Of a DNA stretch of 64,000 nucleotides, positions 44,517 through 53,898 are shown one piece after another. Origin of the DNA: Paenibacillus sp. JDR-2 (GTDB lineage Bacteria > Bacillota > Bacilli > Paenibacillales > Paenibacillaceae); assembly GCF_000023585.1 (NCBI RefSeq), contig NC_012914.1:1560501-1624500 (forward strand), written 5' to 3'. A model generated the notes under the pieces. The model worked only from the letters and a program-made list of their open reading frames with translations, did no database searches and was not told where the DNA came from. Position 1 is the first letter of the stretch, and the number at the start of each line of letters is the position of its first letter. The position numbers and the translations under genes were made by a program.

Positions 44517-45547
44517 GGGGCTGAAACCTCCTTATCCGTAATGACGGAAATCGGAGTATATTGCTTGGATGTGACGTCTTGCCCCTGAGAATATTGATTC
44601 AGCAGCGATATCGCTTCATAACCCATTTGGGTGGGCTGCTGCACAATCGAAGCTTCGATCTGCTTCTTTCTAATAGCGGCCAGCGTATCCTCCAGGTCAT
44701 CAAAAGCGAAGATTGTGACTCCGCCGGGTTTAACGCGGGCAACGGCTTCCGCCATGCCAATACCGTCAAGGGAGCTGAAGCCGACCATATAAGTGATCTC
44801 CGGATGCTCCTTTAACATTTGCTCAGCCTGCTGAGCCGCTTGAAGCCGGGAAATATTCGAAGCCCTTACTTCGGCAATAGACAGCCCCTTGTAGGTGTTA
44901 ATGACCGATTGGAATCCTTCCAGGCGAAGCCGTTGGTTGGCGGCCTCTTTGCTGCCTACAAGGACGCCAATTACGCCGCTTGGTTCCTTCTGCCCGTCTT
45001 CAGCAATAAGGTGTCCCATCTCTTGACCGGCAAACGAATTGTTGGTGCCAACATAAGCGAGTCGTTTACTGCCGGGCTCATCCGTATCGACGGTAATGAC
45101 CGGTATGCCAAGCTTGTTGGCTTTTTCGATTAAGGCTTTATCCCGCTCGCTTCCGATCCCCTGCATAATAATCCCGTCCATCTTGGAGGCTATCGCCTTC
45201 TCCAGCAGCTTCATCTGCTCCTCGGCGTTAATGCGGAACGGCCCCATATATTGCAGCTCCATCCGGTATTGACCGGCTGCTTTCATCGCTCCCTCTTCGA
45301 CGGACCGCCAGAACGGATTGTCCAGCTCTTGCGAGATTAGGGCGATCTGCCGCCTGGTATGATCCTTGTCGCTTGCCTCCAGCGGGGTTACAAGATCTCT
45401 GATCCGCTCGGTAGACAAATAAAACTGGACCAGCACATAAGCAAAAATAATTAGTAATAGAAGGACGCCGATGTTCCATCTTCTTCGGTTGGCCATATGG
45501 CTTCTTAAGCTCTCCTCAGGTGTCTGAATAATAGCCACATTATACAT
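44513..45547 (-). CDS. Membrane-anchored sugar-binding protein (RbsB/XylF-like sensor)
   Basis: The 344-residue product has an N-terminal membrane anchor (WNIGVLLLLIIFAYVLVQFYL, ~24-44) in place of a lipobox, then a periplasmic-binding-protein fold of the RbsB/LacI type (IALISQELDNPFWRSVEEGAMKAAGQY, KMDGIIMQGIG, IPVITVDTDEPG). No permease or ATPase accompanies it, and the operon continues with a kinase and a regulator. This is the layout of the XylFII-LytS-YesN sensing system described in clostridia. The start is uncertain; the ATG at 45496 (MANRRRWN) is an alternative. Confidence 0.88.
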   Translation of the reverse strand: MYNVAIIQTPEESLRSHMANRRRWNIGVLLLLIIFAYVLVQFYLSTERIRDLVTPLEASDKDHTRRQIALISQELDNPFWRSVEEGAMKAAGQYRMELQYMGPFRINAEEQMKLLEKAIASKMDGIIMQGIGSERDKALIEKANKLGIPVITVDTDEPGSKRLAYVGTNNSFAGQEMGHLIAEDGQKEPSGVIGVLVGSKEAANQRLRLEGFQSVINTYKGLSIAEVRASNISRLQAAQQAEQMLKEHPEITYMVGFSSLDGIGMAEAVARVKPGGVTIFAFDDLEDTLAAIRKKQIEASIVQQPTQMGYEAISLLNQYSQGQDVTSKQYTPISVITDKEVSAP

Positions 45548-45625
45548 GAACGGTCATTAAAGCCAAAATTAATCTAATTTCAATGTTCATGTTAGCAGGG
45601 GATTCCGGCATTTTGTGGAATTGAT

Positions 45626-47491
45626 TTGAGTAGCGATCACTTTGACTTCGAAAAGGTGGAAAATATTCGAATGGACAAGCATGGTCATATAATGAAGCAT
45701 AACTTTATGGAATCGATATGGAACAATATCCCCGACGGGATTGTCGTGATAGATTTGGATGAGAATATTCTTGATGTAAACCCGGGGTTTGTTGCCCTTC
45801 ACGGATGGACGAGGGAAGAACTGATCGGCAGGCCTTGCTGCTTTACGCCGGTTCATCTTCTGGAAGAACGAAGATTAATGATCGAGAAGGCCAAGCTTGG
45901 CGAAAGCGTGCAGGGCCAGGAGACGTTTAAGCTTCGGAAAGACGGCACGATGCTCTACATTAGTCTAAGTCTTACAGCTCTAAGGGATGAGAGTGGGACT
46001 ATTATCGGGGTTGTGGGATTCGAGAGGGATATCTCGGACCGGATTAAGATGGAAGCTTCCTTGTTTGAAGCGGAAAGCTTGTATAGTCATCTGGCTGACA
46101 GTGCGCTGGCCGGCGTGTTTGTCGGGCAGGGAGGCCGTATTTTGTACGCCAATCCTTACTTGGCGGCTCTTTACGGTTATACGAATGAGGAATTGCTGCA
46201 AGTTGAGTTGAATAAGTTAATGCTGCCCGGCGAGTTGGAAGTCGTTACGCGGGATGCGCAAGTAACCTTGATGGACCAGAAGCAAATCTACTTTCATTTC
46301 AACATTACGGGGGTTAAGAAGGACGGCTCCCCTGTCCACCTCGAAGGCAACTCCTGCCTGATCTCCTTTCAAGGAAAGCCGGCGCTGCTGGGCACGGTAC
46401 AGGATATTACGATCAAGAAGGAAAAAGAGCGCTCCCTTCGCGATAGTGCCAACATGTATCAGCGCATTATCAAGTTTCTCCCCGAGCCTATTGTCCTGAT
46501 CGACAATGGCGAGATCGTATATGCCAATAAGTTGGCGGTCAAGCTGATTGGCGCTGCCGATGATTCCGAGATGGTCGGGCGGCCTATCCTTGATTACGTC
46601 GATCCCGCTTATAGCGATGATCTGATGGATGTACTTTACAAAGTGATTCATACCGACGATCCCACGAATTTTATCGAAAATAAGCTGCTATGCAATGACG
46701 GCCAGACGATCGACGTTGAGATGTCGAGCATCCGGATTCATAATTACCGGGGGAAAATGGTGATTCTGACCGTTATCCGGGATTTGACGGACCGCAAGCG
46801 GTCGGAAGAGATGCTGGTCCGTTCCGAGAAGCTGTCGGTAATCGGACAGCTGGCAGCTGGGGTAGCGCATGAAATCCGAAATCCGTTAACCGCATTGAAG
46901 GGTTTCACCCAGCTGTTGAAATCCAAAGCGGAGGGGAATTCGTTCTATTATGACATCATGACCAATGAACTGGACCGGATCAATTTTATCGTGAATGAAT
47001 TTATGACGCTTGCGAAGCCGCATTTCTCCAAATTTAGCACGCGAAGGCTGGATCATATTTTACATGCCGTTATTTCGATCCTGGAGACACAGGCGATTCT
47101 GATGAACGTATCGATCCGTACGGAGTTCGAGAACTGTATTCCGTCGATTTATTGCGATGAGAATCAACTGAAGCAGGTCTTTATCAATATTATAAAAAAT
47201 GCAATAGAAGCGATGCCGCTTGGGGGACAGATTACGATTTCGGCGGCGATGGAGTCGGATCATGAGCGGGTGCGCCTGACGATCCGCGATGAAGGCATGG
47301 GAATTCCGGACGAGATTATCCGCCAAATCGGTCAGCCTTTTATTACGACCAAGGAGAAGGGGACGGGGCTGGGCCTTATGATCAGCTCGCGCATTATCGA
47401 GCAGCATCAAGGGCTGATGAACATATCAAGCGTTCCCGGCGAAGGGACAACGATCGAAATCATCCTGCCGTTAAATACGGAAGAGAAATGA
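45626..47491 (+). CDS. Cytosolic multi-PAS sensor histidine kinase (sporulation kinase-like)
   Basis: The ~606-621-residue protein has no membrane segment. It carries three PAS domains (NNIPDGIVVIDLDENILDVNPGF; LADSALAGVFVGQGGRILYANP; IIKFLPEPIVLIDNGEIVYANK), HisKA (GVAHEIRNPLTALKGFTQLL) and HATPase (NIIKNAIEAMP, DEGMGIPDE, TGLGLMISSRII). This is the plan of KinA/KinE-type kinases. It has no adjacent regulator. The start is either TTG 45626 or ATG 45671, the latter with AGGTGG 11 bases upstream. Confidence 0.88.
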   Translation: MSSDHFDFEKVENIRMDKHGHIMKHNFMESIWNNIPDGIVVIDLDENILDVNPGFVALHGWTREELIGRPCCFTPVHLLEERRLMIEKAKLGESVQGQETFKLRKDGTMLYISLSLTALRDESGTIIGVVGFERDISDRIKMEASLFEAESLYSHLADSALAGVFVGQGGRILYANPYLAALYGYTNEELLQVELNKLMLPGELEVVTRDAQVTLMDQKQIYFHFNITGVKKDGSPVHLEGNSCLISFQGKPALLGTVQDITIKKEKERSLRDSANMYQRIIKFLPEPIVLIDNGEIVYANKLAVKLIGAADDSEMVGRPILDYVDPAYSDDLMDVLYKVIHTDDPTNFIENKLLCNDGQTIDVEMSSIRIHNYRGKMVILTVIRDLTDRKRSEEMLVRSEKLSVIGQLAAGVAHEIRNPLTALKGFTQLLKSKAEGNSFYYDIMTNELDRINFIVNEFMTLAKPHFSKFSTRRLDHILHAVISILETQAILMNVSIRTEFENCIPSIYCDENQLKQVFINIIKNAIEAMPLGGQITISAAMESDHERVRLTIRDEGMGIPDEIIRQIGQPFITTKEKGTGLGLMISSRIIEQHQGLMNISSVPGEGTTIEIILPLNTEEK

Positions 47492-47493
47492 AT

Positions 47494-47526
47494 AGAAGGC
47501 TGGGCGACGATATCGCTCAGCCTTCT
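47494..47526. terminator. Bidirectional terminator
   Basis: AGAAGGCTGGGCGA and TCGCTCAGCCTTCT (one mismatch) lie between the convergent kinase and lacI-type genes. Confidence 0.85.
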
Positions 47527-47532
47527 TGTCTT

Positions 47533-48543
47533 TTAAAGGGAAGAGACGGAGCGGCGGATAATCAGCTCCGCGGGCAGAACGATTTTTTTCCACGGTCCGG
47601 CTTCTTCTTTGTTCTGAATGCGGTCAATGAGCATTTGCATGCCCAGATAGCCGAATTGATAGGCCTGCTGCGCGGCAACCGTCATAAACGGATCAACCTC
47701 GGAATACGGGCCAAAATCATCAAAGCAGACGATGGAGATGTCTTCCGGAATCCGCATATTACGCTTTCTCAGCAGGCGGATGGCTTCGATCGCCAGGACA
47801 TTGTTGCCGGCTACGACAGCCGTCGGGAGCGGGTCAAGCGAATCCAGCCAGGCTTCCATCTCAGACAGATCGGTACGCGGACCGTAACTAGTCTCAAAGA
47901 CGATGCTCCCGTCATAGGTCAATCCGTTCAGGATCAGCGCTTCCTTATAGCCTTCAAGACGCAGTCTTGCGCTTGAGATCGTATCCGATCCGTTCACCAT
48001 GGCAATGCGGCGATGGCCCTGCTTGGCAAGATGGTTAACCAGCTGGCGGGCGCCTTCCTTGCTGTCCCCAAGCACGATGTCGCATTCGACTCCCGGCACT
48101 TCGCGGTCCAGCAAGACAAACGGAATGTTATGCCGTTGCAGCGATTCGAGATGGGGCAGAGACGGATCTCCGGCCGGGGCAATCAACACGCCGTCCACCC
48201 GGGTAGTCAGAATGGTGTTAATATAATCGGCTTCCTTCTCCAGACTTTCGTCGCTGTTGCCGAACAGCAGTCGGTAGCCGTTTTTTGTTGCGGCATCTTC
48301 GGCTCCCCGGGACAGCGTTGTATAGAACGGGTTCGTTATATCGGTAATAAGCAGGAACAAGCTCCGGGTCTGCTGCAAGACCAGGCTGCGGGCCATCTGG
48401 TTGGGTACGTAGTTCAGCTCTTCCATCACCTTTTTGACCCGGGCTCTTGTCTTCTCGCTTATTCTGCCTGTGTTATTGATAACTCTAGAAACGGTCATCG
48501 CGGATACATTAGCTTTCTCCGCAATATCATAGATTGTAACCAT
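47533..48543 (-). CDS. LacI-family repressor of the L-fucose operon
   Basis: The 336-residue protein has the LacI headpiece (TIYDIAEKANVSAMTVSRVINN, then hinge YVPNQMARSLV) and a sugar-binding core (LITDITNPFYTTLSRGAEDAA, DGVLIAPAG, GHRRIAMVNGS). It is divergent from fucI, with the operator-like GTTATCGGTAAC over the fuc transcription start, so control of the fuc genes is a reasonable inference. The effector is unknown. Confidence 0.9.
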   Translation of the reverse strand: MVTIYDIAEKANVSAMTVSRVINNTGRISEKTRARVKKVMEELNYVPNQMARSLVLQQTRSLFLLITDITNPFYTTLSRGAEDAATKNGYRLLFGNSDESLEKEADYINTILTTRVDGVLIAPAGDPSLPHLESLQRHNIPFVLLDREVPGVECDIVLGDSKEGARQLVNHLAKQGHRRIAMVNGSDTISSARLRLEGYKEALILNGLTYDGSIVFETSYGPRTDLSEMEAWLDSLDPLPTAVVAGNNVLAIEAIRLLRKRNMRIPEDISIVCFDDFGPYSEVDPFMTVAAQQAYQFGYLGMQMLIDRIQNKEEAGPWKKIVLPAELIIRRSVSSL

Positions 48544-48595
48544 ACCTACTGCTCCTCATCGACAATTCATGCTTTTATTTTACAAGAGAAAACGA

Positions 48596-48639
48596 TTGAC
48601 AGCAACAGGACGCCTTGATAAATTAGAGTTATCGGTAAC
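48596..48639 (+). promoter_or_regulatory. Promoter and LacI-type operator of the fuc operon
   Basis: TTGACA (48596-48601) and TAAATT (48619-48624) are 17 bases apart. GTTATCGGTAAC (48628-48639), a near-palindrome centred on CG, covers the expected transcription start. A second possible half-site, AAAACGATT, overlaps the -35. Confidence 0.7.
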
Positions 48640-48687
48640 ATTTTATTTGCTAGTTTCGTTATTATTCATTCATTTGGAGGGGTATTT

Positions 48688-50478
<1,791 letters not shown>

Positions 50479-50483
50479 AGACC

Positions 50484-50552
50484 ATGCTTTCGAAGTAATA
50501 ATTGCCTAATATGTCCACTGGTAGGCCAAAAATACGGAAATTCTTTTAGGAG
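50484..50552 (+). repeat. Diverged copy of the leader hairpin element before fucA
   Basis: ATGCTTTCGAAGTAAT starts 6 bases after the fucI stop. It is followed by AATTGCC and, after a longer loop, GGAAATTCTTTTAGGAG. The 5' and 3' ends match the elements at 5828-5872 and 30454-30529, and the 3' end again supplies the ribosome binding site. The middle differs. Confidence 0.6.
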
Positions 50553-50561
50553 ATGAACGGA

Positions 50562-51212
50562 TTGGATATTCGGCAGGAGCTGTGCAAATACGCAAGAAAG
50601 ACGGTTGCGAATAAGCTGGTCGTTGGACCGGGCGGCAATATCAGCGCGAAGCATGAAGGGAAAATGTATCTGTCGCCAAGCGGCTTTGCCCTTGACGAGA
50701 TTGAGCCGGAGCAATGGGTAGCCGTTGACATCGAGACCGGTGCGGTAGAGGAGAACGGGCTTCGTCCGTCCTCCGAGGTGCTGATGCATTTGTACGCTTA
50801 CCGTGCGAATCCGGCGATTGGTGCGATTGTTCACACCCATCCGCCATACTGTATTGCTTTTACGCTGGTGGAAGAAGAGCTTCCGATTATGTTCCCGGAC
50901 CAGGCCGCGCTTGTAGGCAAGACCGTCTACATTCCTTATGTACTGCCTACGACGGAAAAGCTGGCGGATGCCCTTGCCCCTAAAGTGAAGGAAGCAAGCA
51001 GCATTTTGCTTGGCAATCATGGCCTTGTCACAACCGGACGCAACCTGCGCGAGGCGTATTACCGTACGGAGGTTGTGGAAGAGAGCGCGAAGATTTTCCT
51101 AATCGCCAGCCAGGTTAAAGAACCAAAGGTGCTGACGAAGGAAGAATTCGAGGAGATTGCGTCGCTTGAGAGCGAAGCTTACCGGATCAAGCTGCTGCAG
51201 AAGCAGCAATAA
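50562..51212 (+). CDS. fucA: L-fuculose-1-phosphate aldolase (class II aldolase family)
   Basis: The protein has ~216 residues with the class II aldolase/adducin fold. Zn ligands are in IVHTHPPYC and in GNHGLVT, and the proton donor region is GPGGNISAKHEGKMYLSPSG. It splits fuculose-1-phosphate to dihydroxyacetone phosphate and lactaldehyde. An ATG at 50553 directly abuts AGGAG and cannot be used well; the TTG at 50562, 9 bases from it, gives MDIRQELCKYARK and is preferred. Confidence 0.9.
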   Translation: MDIRQELCKYARKTVANKLVVGPGGNISAKHEGKMYLSPSGFALDEIEPEQWVAVDIETGAVEENGLRPSSEVLMHLYAYRANPAIGAIVHTHPPYCIAFTLVEEELPIMFPDQAALVGKTVYIPYVLPTTEKLADALAPKVKEASSILLGNHGLVTTGRNLREAYYRTEVVEESAKIFLIASQVKEPKVLTKEEFEEIASLESEAYRIKLLQKQQ

Positions 51213-51256
51213 CACCCAAAGACAGCGGCTGCCGCTGCGAGGAGGAATTCTGGCAT

Positions 51257-52744
51257 ATGGAACAAGCAACCACCGTATTGGCGTTTGATCTTGGAGCAAG
51301 CAGCGGCAGGGCGCTGATTGGCAGGCTGACGGGATCCGGTTTGGCGGAACGCAGGCTGGAAGTAGAGGAGATACACCGTTTTCCGAATGTCGCGGTTCAG
51401 GTTGGCCGTCATTTGCACTGGGATATTCTTAGGCTGCTGCAGGAGATGAAGCATGCGCTGCGCAAGGCGTTCCAGCTTGGGTATAAGCCCGCTACGTTTG
51501 GCGTGGATACATGGGGCGTCGACTTTGGCCTTCTGGATGCAAATGGCGAGCTGCTTGGCAATCCCTATCATTACCGGGATCCGCATACGGAAGGTCTGAT
51601 TGAGGAGATCGAAGCCAGATTTGGCAGAGGAGAGCTGTTCCGGCAGGGCGGTCTGCAGTTTATGCCGTTTAATACGGTCTATCAACTGTATGCCATGAAG
51701 AAGGCGGCTTCTCCAAAGCTGGAAACGGCGAGAACGCTGCTGCTGACGCCGGACCTGCTCGTCTATTTGCTTACGGGGAGGCGGGTTTGCGAGTTTTCGA
51801 TGGCGACAACCACGCAGCTTCTTCACCCTGAGACCCGGCAGTGGAACACGGCTCTGATGGGGCAGCTGGGGATCCCGGAGGAGATATTCCTTGAGCCTGT
51901 TTATCCGGGAACCCGGATTGGGCCTTTGTCAGAGGAAGTTTGCGAGGAGCTGGGGATTCCGGCCGTTGAGGCCGTTGCCGTTGCCACGCATGATACGGAA
52001 TCGGCGGTCGCTGCTATTCCGGCAGCGTCTGAACCGTTTGTGTACCTGGTATGCGGCACGTGGTCGCTGGTAGGGACGGAGCTTGATCAGCCGTTGTTAA
52101 CCGAAGAGGCGATGGAGCTTGAGTTCTCGAATGAGGGTGGAGTTGGCGGCAAATACCAGCTGCTGAAAAACATCATGGGGCTGTGGATTTTACAGGAGTG
52201 CAGGCGGGAATGGGAGGAAGAAGGAAAGAATTATTCCTTTGCCGAGCTGGCCGTTCTGGCTGAGCAGCAGGAAGCTTTCCGCTATCTCATTAATCCGGAT
52301 GACCTGCGGTTCTTTGGCCCGTCCAACATGACGGATAAGGTAAGAGGCTTCTGCCGCGAGACCGGGCAGCCTGTTCCGGAATCGGCGGCGGAGGTCGCAA
52401 GGTGCATTATGGACAGCCTTGCTCTTAAGTACCGGAATGCGCTTGAGCAGATTGAGAAGCTGACAGGCAAGCATTACGGCGGCATGCATATGGTTGGCGG
52501 CGGCATTCAGAACAAGCTCCTATGCCGTCTGACGGCAAATGCGATCGGCCGCCCGGTATGGGCCGGACCCGTGGAAGCAAGCGCGATTGGCAACATGCTG
52601 GCACAATTTATGGCGCTGGGAGAATGCGCGAATCTGGAAGAGGCCCGGCAATTGTCGGCGGCATCCTTCCCGGTTGAAATCTACGAGCCAGCGGATACGG
52701 ATGTATGGAATGAGGCTTATGCACGATTCAAGCAGCTGCTGTAG
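51257..52744 (+). CDS. FGGY kinase of the rhamnulokinase type, probable L-fuculokinase
   Basis: The 495-residue protein has the FGGY fold with ATP motif VLAFDLGASSGRALIG. RhaB-like signatures include EIHRFPNVAVQVGRHLHWDI, FGVDTWGVDFGLLD and CGTWSLVGTELDQP, and the C-terminal MHMVGGGIQNKLLCRLTANA is conserved. Sequence class says rhamnulokinase, while the operon (FucI, FucA, FucU) says fuculose. GAGGAGG precedes the ATG. It lies 44 bases after fucA. Confidence 0.88.
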   Translation: MEQATTVLAFDLGASSGRALIGRLTGSGLAERRLEVEEIHRFPNVAVQVGRHLHWDILRLLQEMKHALRKAFQLGYKPATFGVDTWGVDFGLLDANGELLGNPYHYRDPHTEGLIEEIEARFGRGELFRQGGLQFMPFNTVYQLYAMKKAASPKLETARTLLLTPDLLVYLLTGRRVCEFSMATTTQLLHPETRQWNTALMGQLGIPEEIFLEPVYPGTRIGPLSEEVCEELGIPAVEAVAVATHDTESAVAAIPAASEPFVYLVCGTWSLVGTELDQPLLTEEAMELEFSNEGGVGGKYQLLKNIMGLWILQECRREWEEEGKNYSFAELAVLAEQQEAFRYLINPDDLRFFGPSNMTDKVRGFCRETGQPVPESAAEVARCIMDSLALKYRNALEQIEKLTGKHYGGMHMVGGGIQNKLLCRLTANAIGRPVWAGPVEASAIGNMLAQFMALGECANLEEARQLSAASFPVEIYEPADTDVWNEAYARFKQLL

Positions 52745-52773
52745 GCTGATCTACATGGGGAGGACCACTAGCG

Positions 52774-53202
52774 ATGTTGAATGGTATTCCGAAGATCATT
52801 TCACCCGAATTGCTGAAGATCCTGATGGAAATGGGGCATAGCGACGAGATTGTGCTGGCTGACGGCAATTTCCCCGCGGTAAGCCATGCCCAGCGTCTAG
52901 TCCGCTGCGACGGACATGGCGTGCCCGAGCTGCTGGATGCGATTATGCAGCTGTTCCCGCTTGACCAATATGTCGAGAAGCCGGCTGCCCTTATGCAGGT
53001 AATCCCCGGCGACCCGGCGGAGACGCCGATCTGGAGCGAGTACAAGGCTATAATAACGCAGCGCAGCGGCCTGCAAGAGCCGTTTGAGGAAGTGGAGCGG
53101 TTCGCCTTCTATGAGCGTGCGAAAAAAGCCTACGCCATCGTCGCAACCGGCGAAAGCGCCATCTACGCTAACTTGATCTTGAAAAAAGGCGTTATTAAAT
53201 AA
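52774..53202 (+). CDS. fucU: L-fucose mutarotase, RbsD/FucU family
   Basis: The 142-residue protein has family motifs EMGHSDEIVLADGNFPAVS (catalytic His in MGHSD) and GESAIYANLILKKGV at the C-terminus. It interconverts sugar anomers to feed the isomerase. GGGGAGG precedes the ATG. It is the last gene of the operon, and no dedicated fucose transporter is encoded in this operon. Confidence 0.93.
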   Translation: MLNGIPKIISPELLKILMEMGHSDEIVLADGNFPAVSHAQRLVRCDGHGVPELLDAIMQLFPLDQYVEKPAALMQVIPGDPAETPIWSEYKAIITQRSGLQEPFEEVERFAFYERAKKAYAIVATGESAIYANLILKKGVIK

Positions 53203-53217
53203 TAGTTTTCTTGAGGA

Positions 53218-53243
53218 AGCTGCCCGCGAGGGCAGCTTTTTTT
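53218..53243 (+). terminator. Terminator of the fuc operon
   Basis: AGCTGCCC (53218-53225) pairs with GGGCAGCT (53230-53237) around GCGA, followed by TTTTTT. Confidence 0.92.
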
Positions 53244-53266
53244 CATTCGCGCTCGATTAACACTGT

Positions 53267-53406
53267 GGGGCATCGTTAAGCTGGACATAGTGAGTAAAAA
53301 TAGACGGGCTTAACGATACCGCACATCGCCAAGGTGGTGCGCATACGCGGAAAATGCCCCATATTGGCTGATTTTGAGGAGCTTAACGATGCGACACATC
53401 GTTAAG
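53267..53406. repeat. Cluster of TTAACGAT inverted repeats
   Basis: CATCGTTAAG occurs at 53271-53280 and CTTAACGAT at 53309-53317 and 53382-53390. The last copy forms a 9-bp perfect hairpin with ATCGTTAAG (53398-53406). The first copy is in the opposite direction, so larger foldbacks are also possible. No ORF is supported here. Confidence 0.6.
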
Positions 53407-53408
53407 AG

Positions 53409-53830
53409 AATAAGACGTAAAAACCGTGCTACAGAGGGTCGGGCTGGCCACAGCTAGGCGAAAGCAGCCCAATAAGACGGAAAAACCGTGTTATAGAGGG
53501 TCGAGCGAAGCAACACTAGGCGAAATGAGCGCAATAAGACGGAAAAACCGTGCTATAGAAGCGCGGTTGGTCCAACGCTAGGCGAAAGCAGCCTAATAAG
53601 ACGGAAAAACCGTGTTATAGAGGGTCGAGCGAATCAACGCTAGGCGAAATGAGCGCAATAAGACGGAAAAACCGTGCTGCAGAGGGTCGGGGTGGCCAAG
53701 GCTAGGCGAAAGCAGCCCAATAAGACGGAAAAACCGTGTTATAGAGGGTCGAGCGAAGCAACACTAGGCGAAATGAGCGCAATAAGACGGAAAAACCGTG
53801 CTATAGAAGCGCGGTTGGTCCAACGCGAGG
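53409..53830. repeat. 62-bp tandem repeat array, 6.8 units
   Basis: Units start with AATAAGACGG at 53409, 53471, 53533, 53595, 53657, 53719 and 53781, exactly 62 bases apart; the last is cut short near 53830. Each contains ACGGAAAAACCGT (a 4-bp stem with A5 loop) and CTAGGCGAAA. Variant types alternate: units 2, 4 and 6 share GGTCGAGCGAA and GAGCGC, units 1 and 5 share GGTGGCC- or GCTGGCC-like centres and AGCAGCCC, and units 3 and 7 share GAAGCGCGGTTGGTCC. So the true period is about 248 bp. The block fills the 696-base gap between fucU and the GH26 gene. Confidence 0.92.
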
Positions 53831-53860
53831 GGTCGGAGGGGGAGCTCGGTCGCAGACGCG

Positions 53861-53889
53861 AAAAAGCCGTGCCGGTTAACCGGCACGGC
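53861..53889 (-). terminator. Terminator of the GH26-like gene
   Basis: A perfect 24-bp palindrome (GCCGTGCCGGTT / AACCGGCACGGC, 53866-53889) is followed by TTTTT on the minus strand. Confidence 0.88.
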
Positions 53890-53898
53890 CTGCAAGCC

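Noticed and set aside
53409..53830. CRISPR array
   Set aside because: The repeat is a continuous 62-bp tandem unit with related variants, not short repeats split by unique spacers, and no cas genes are present.
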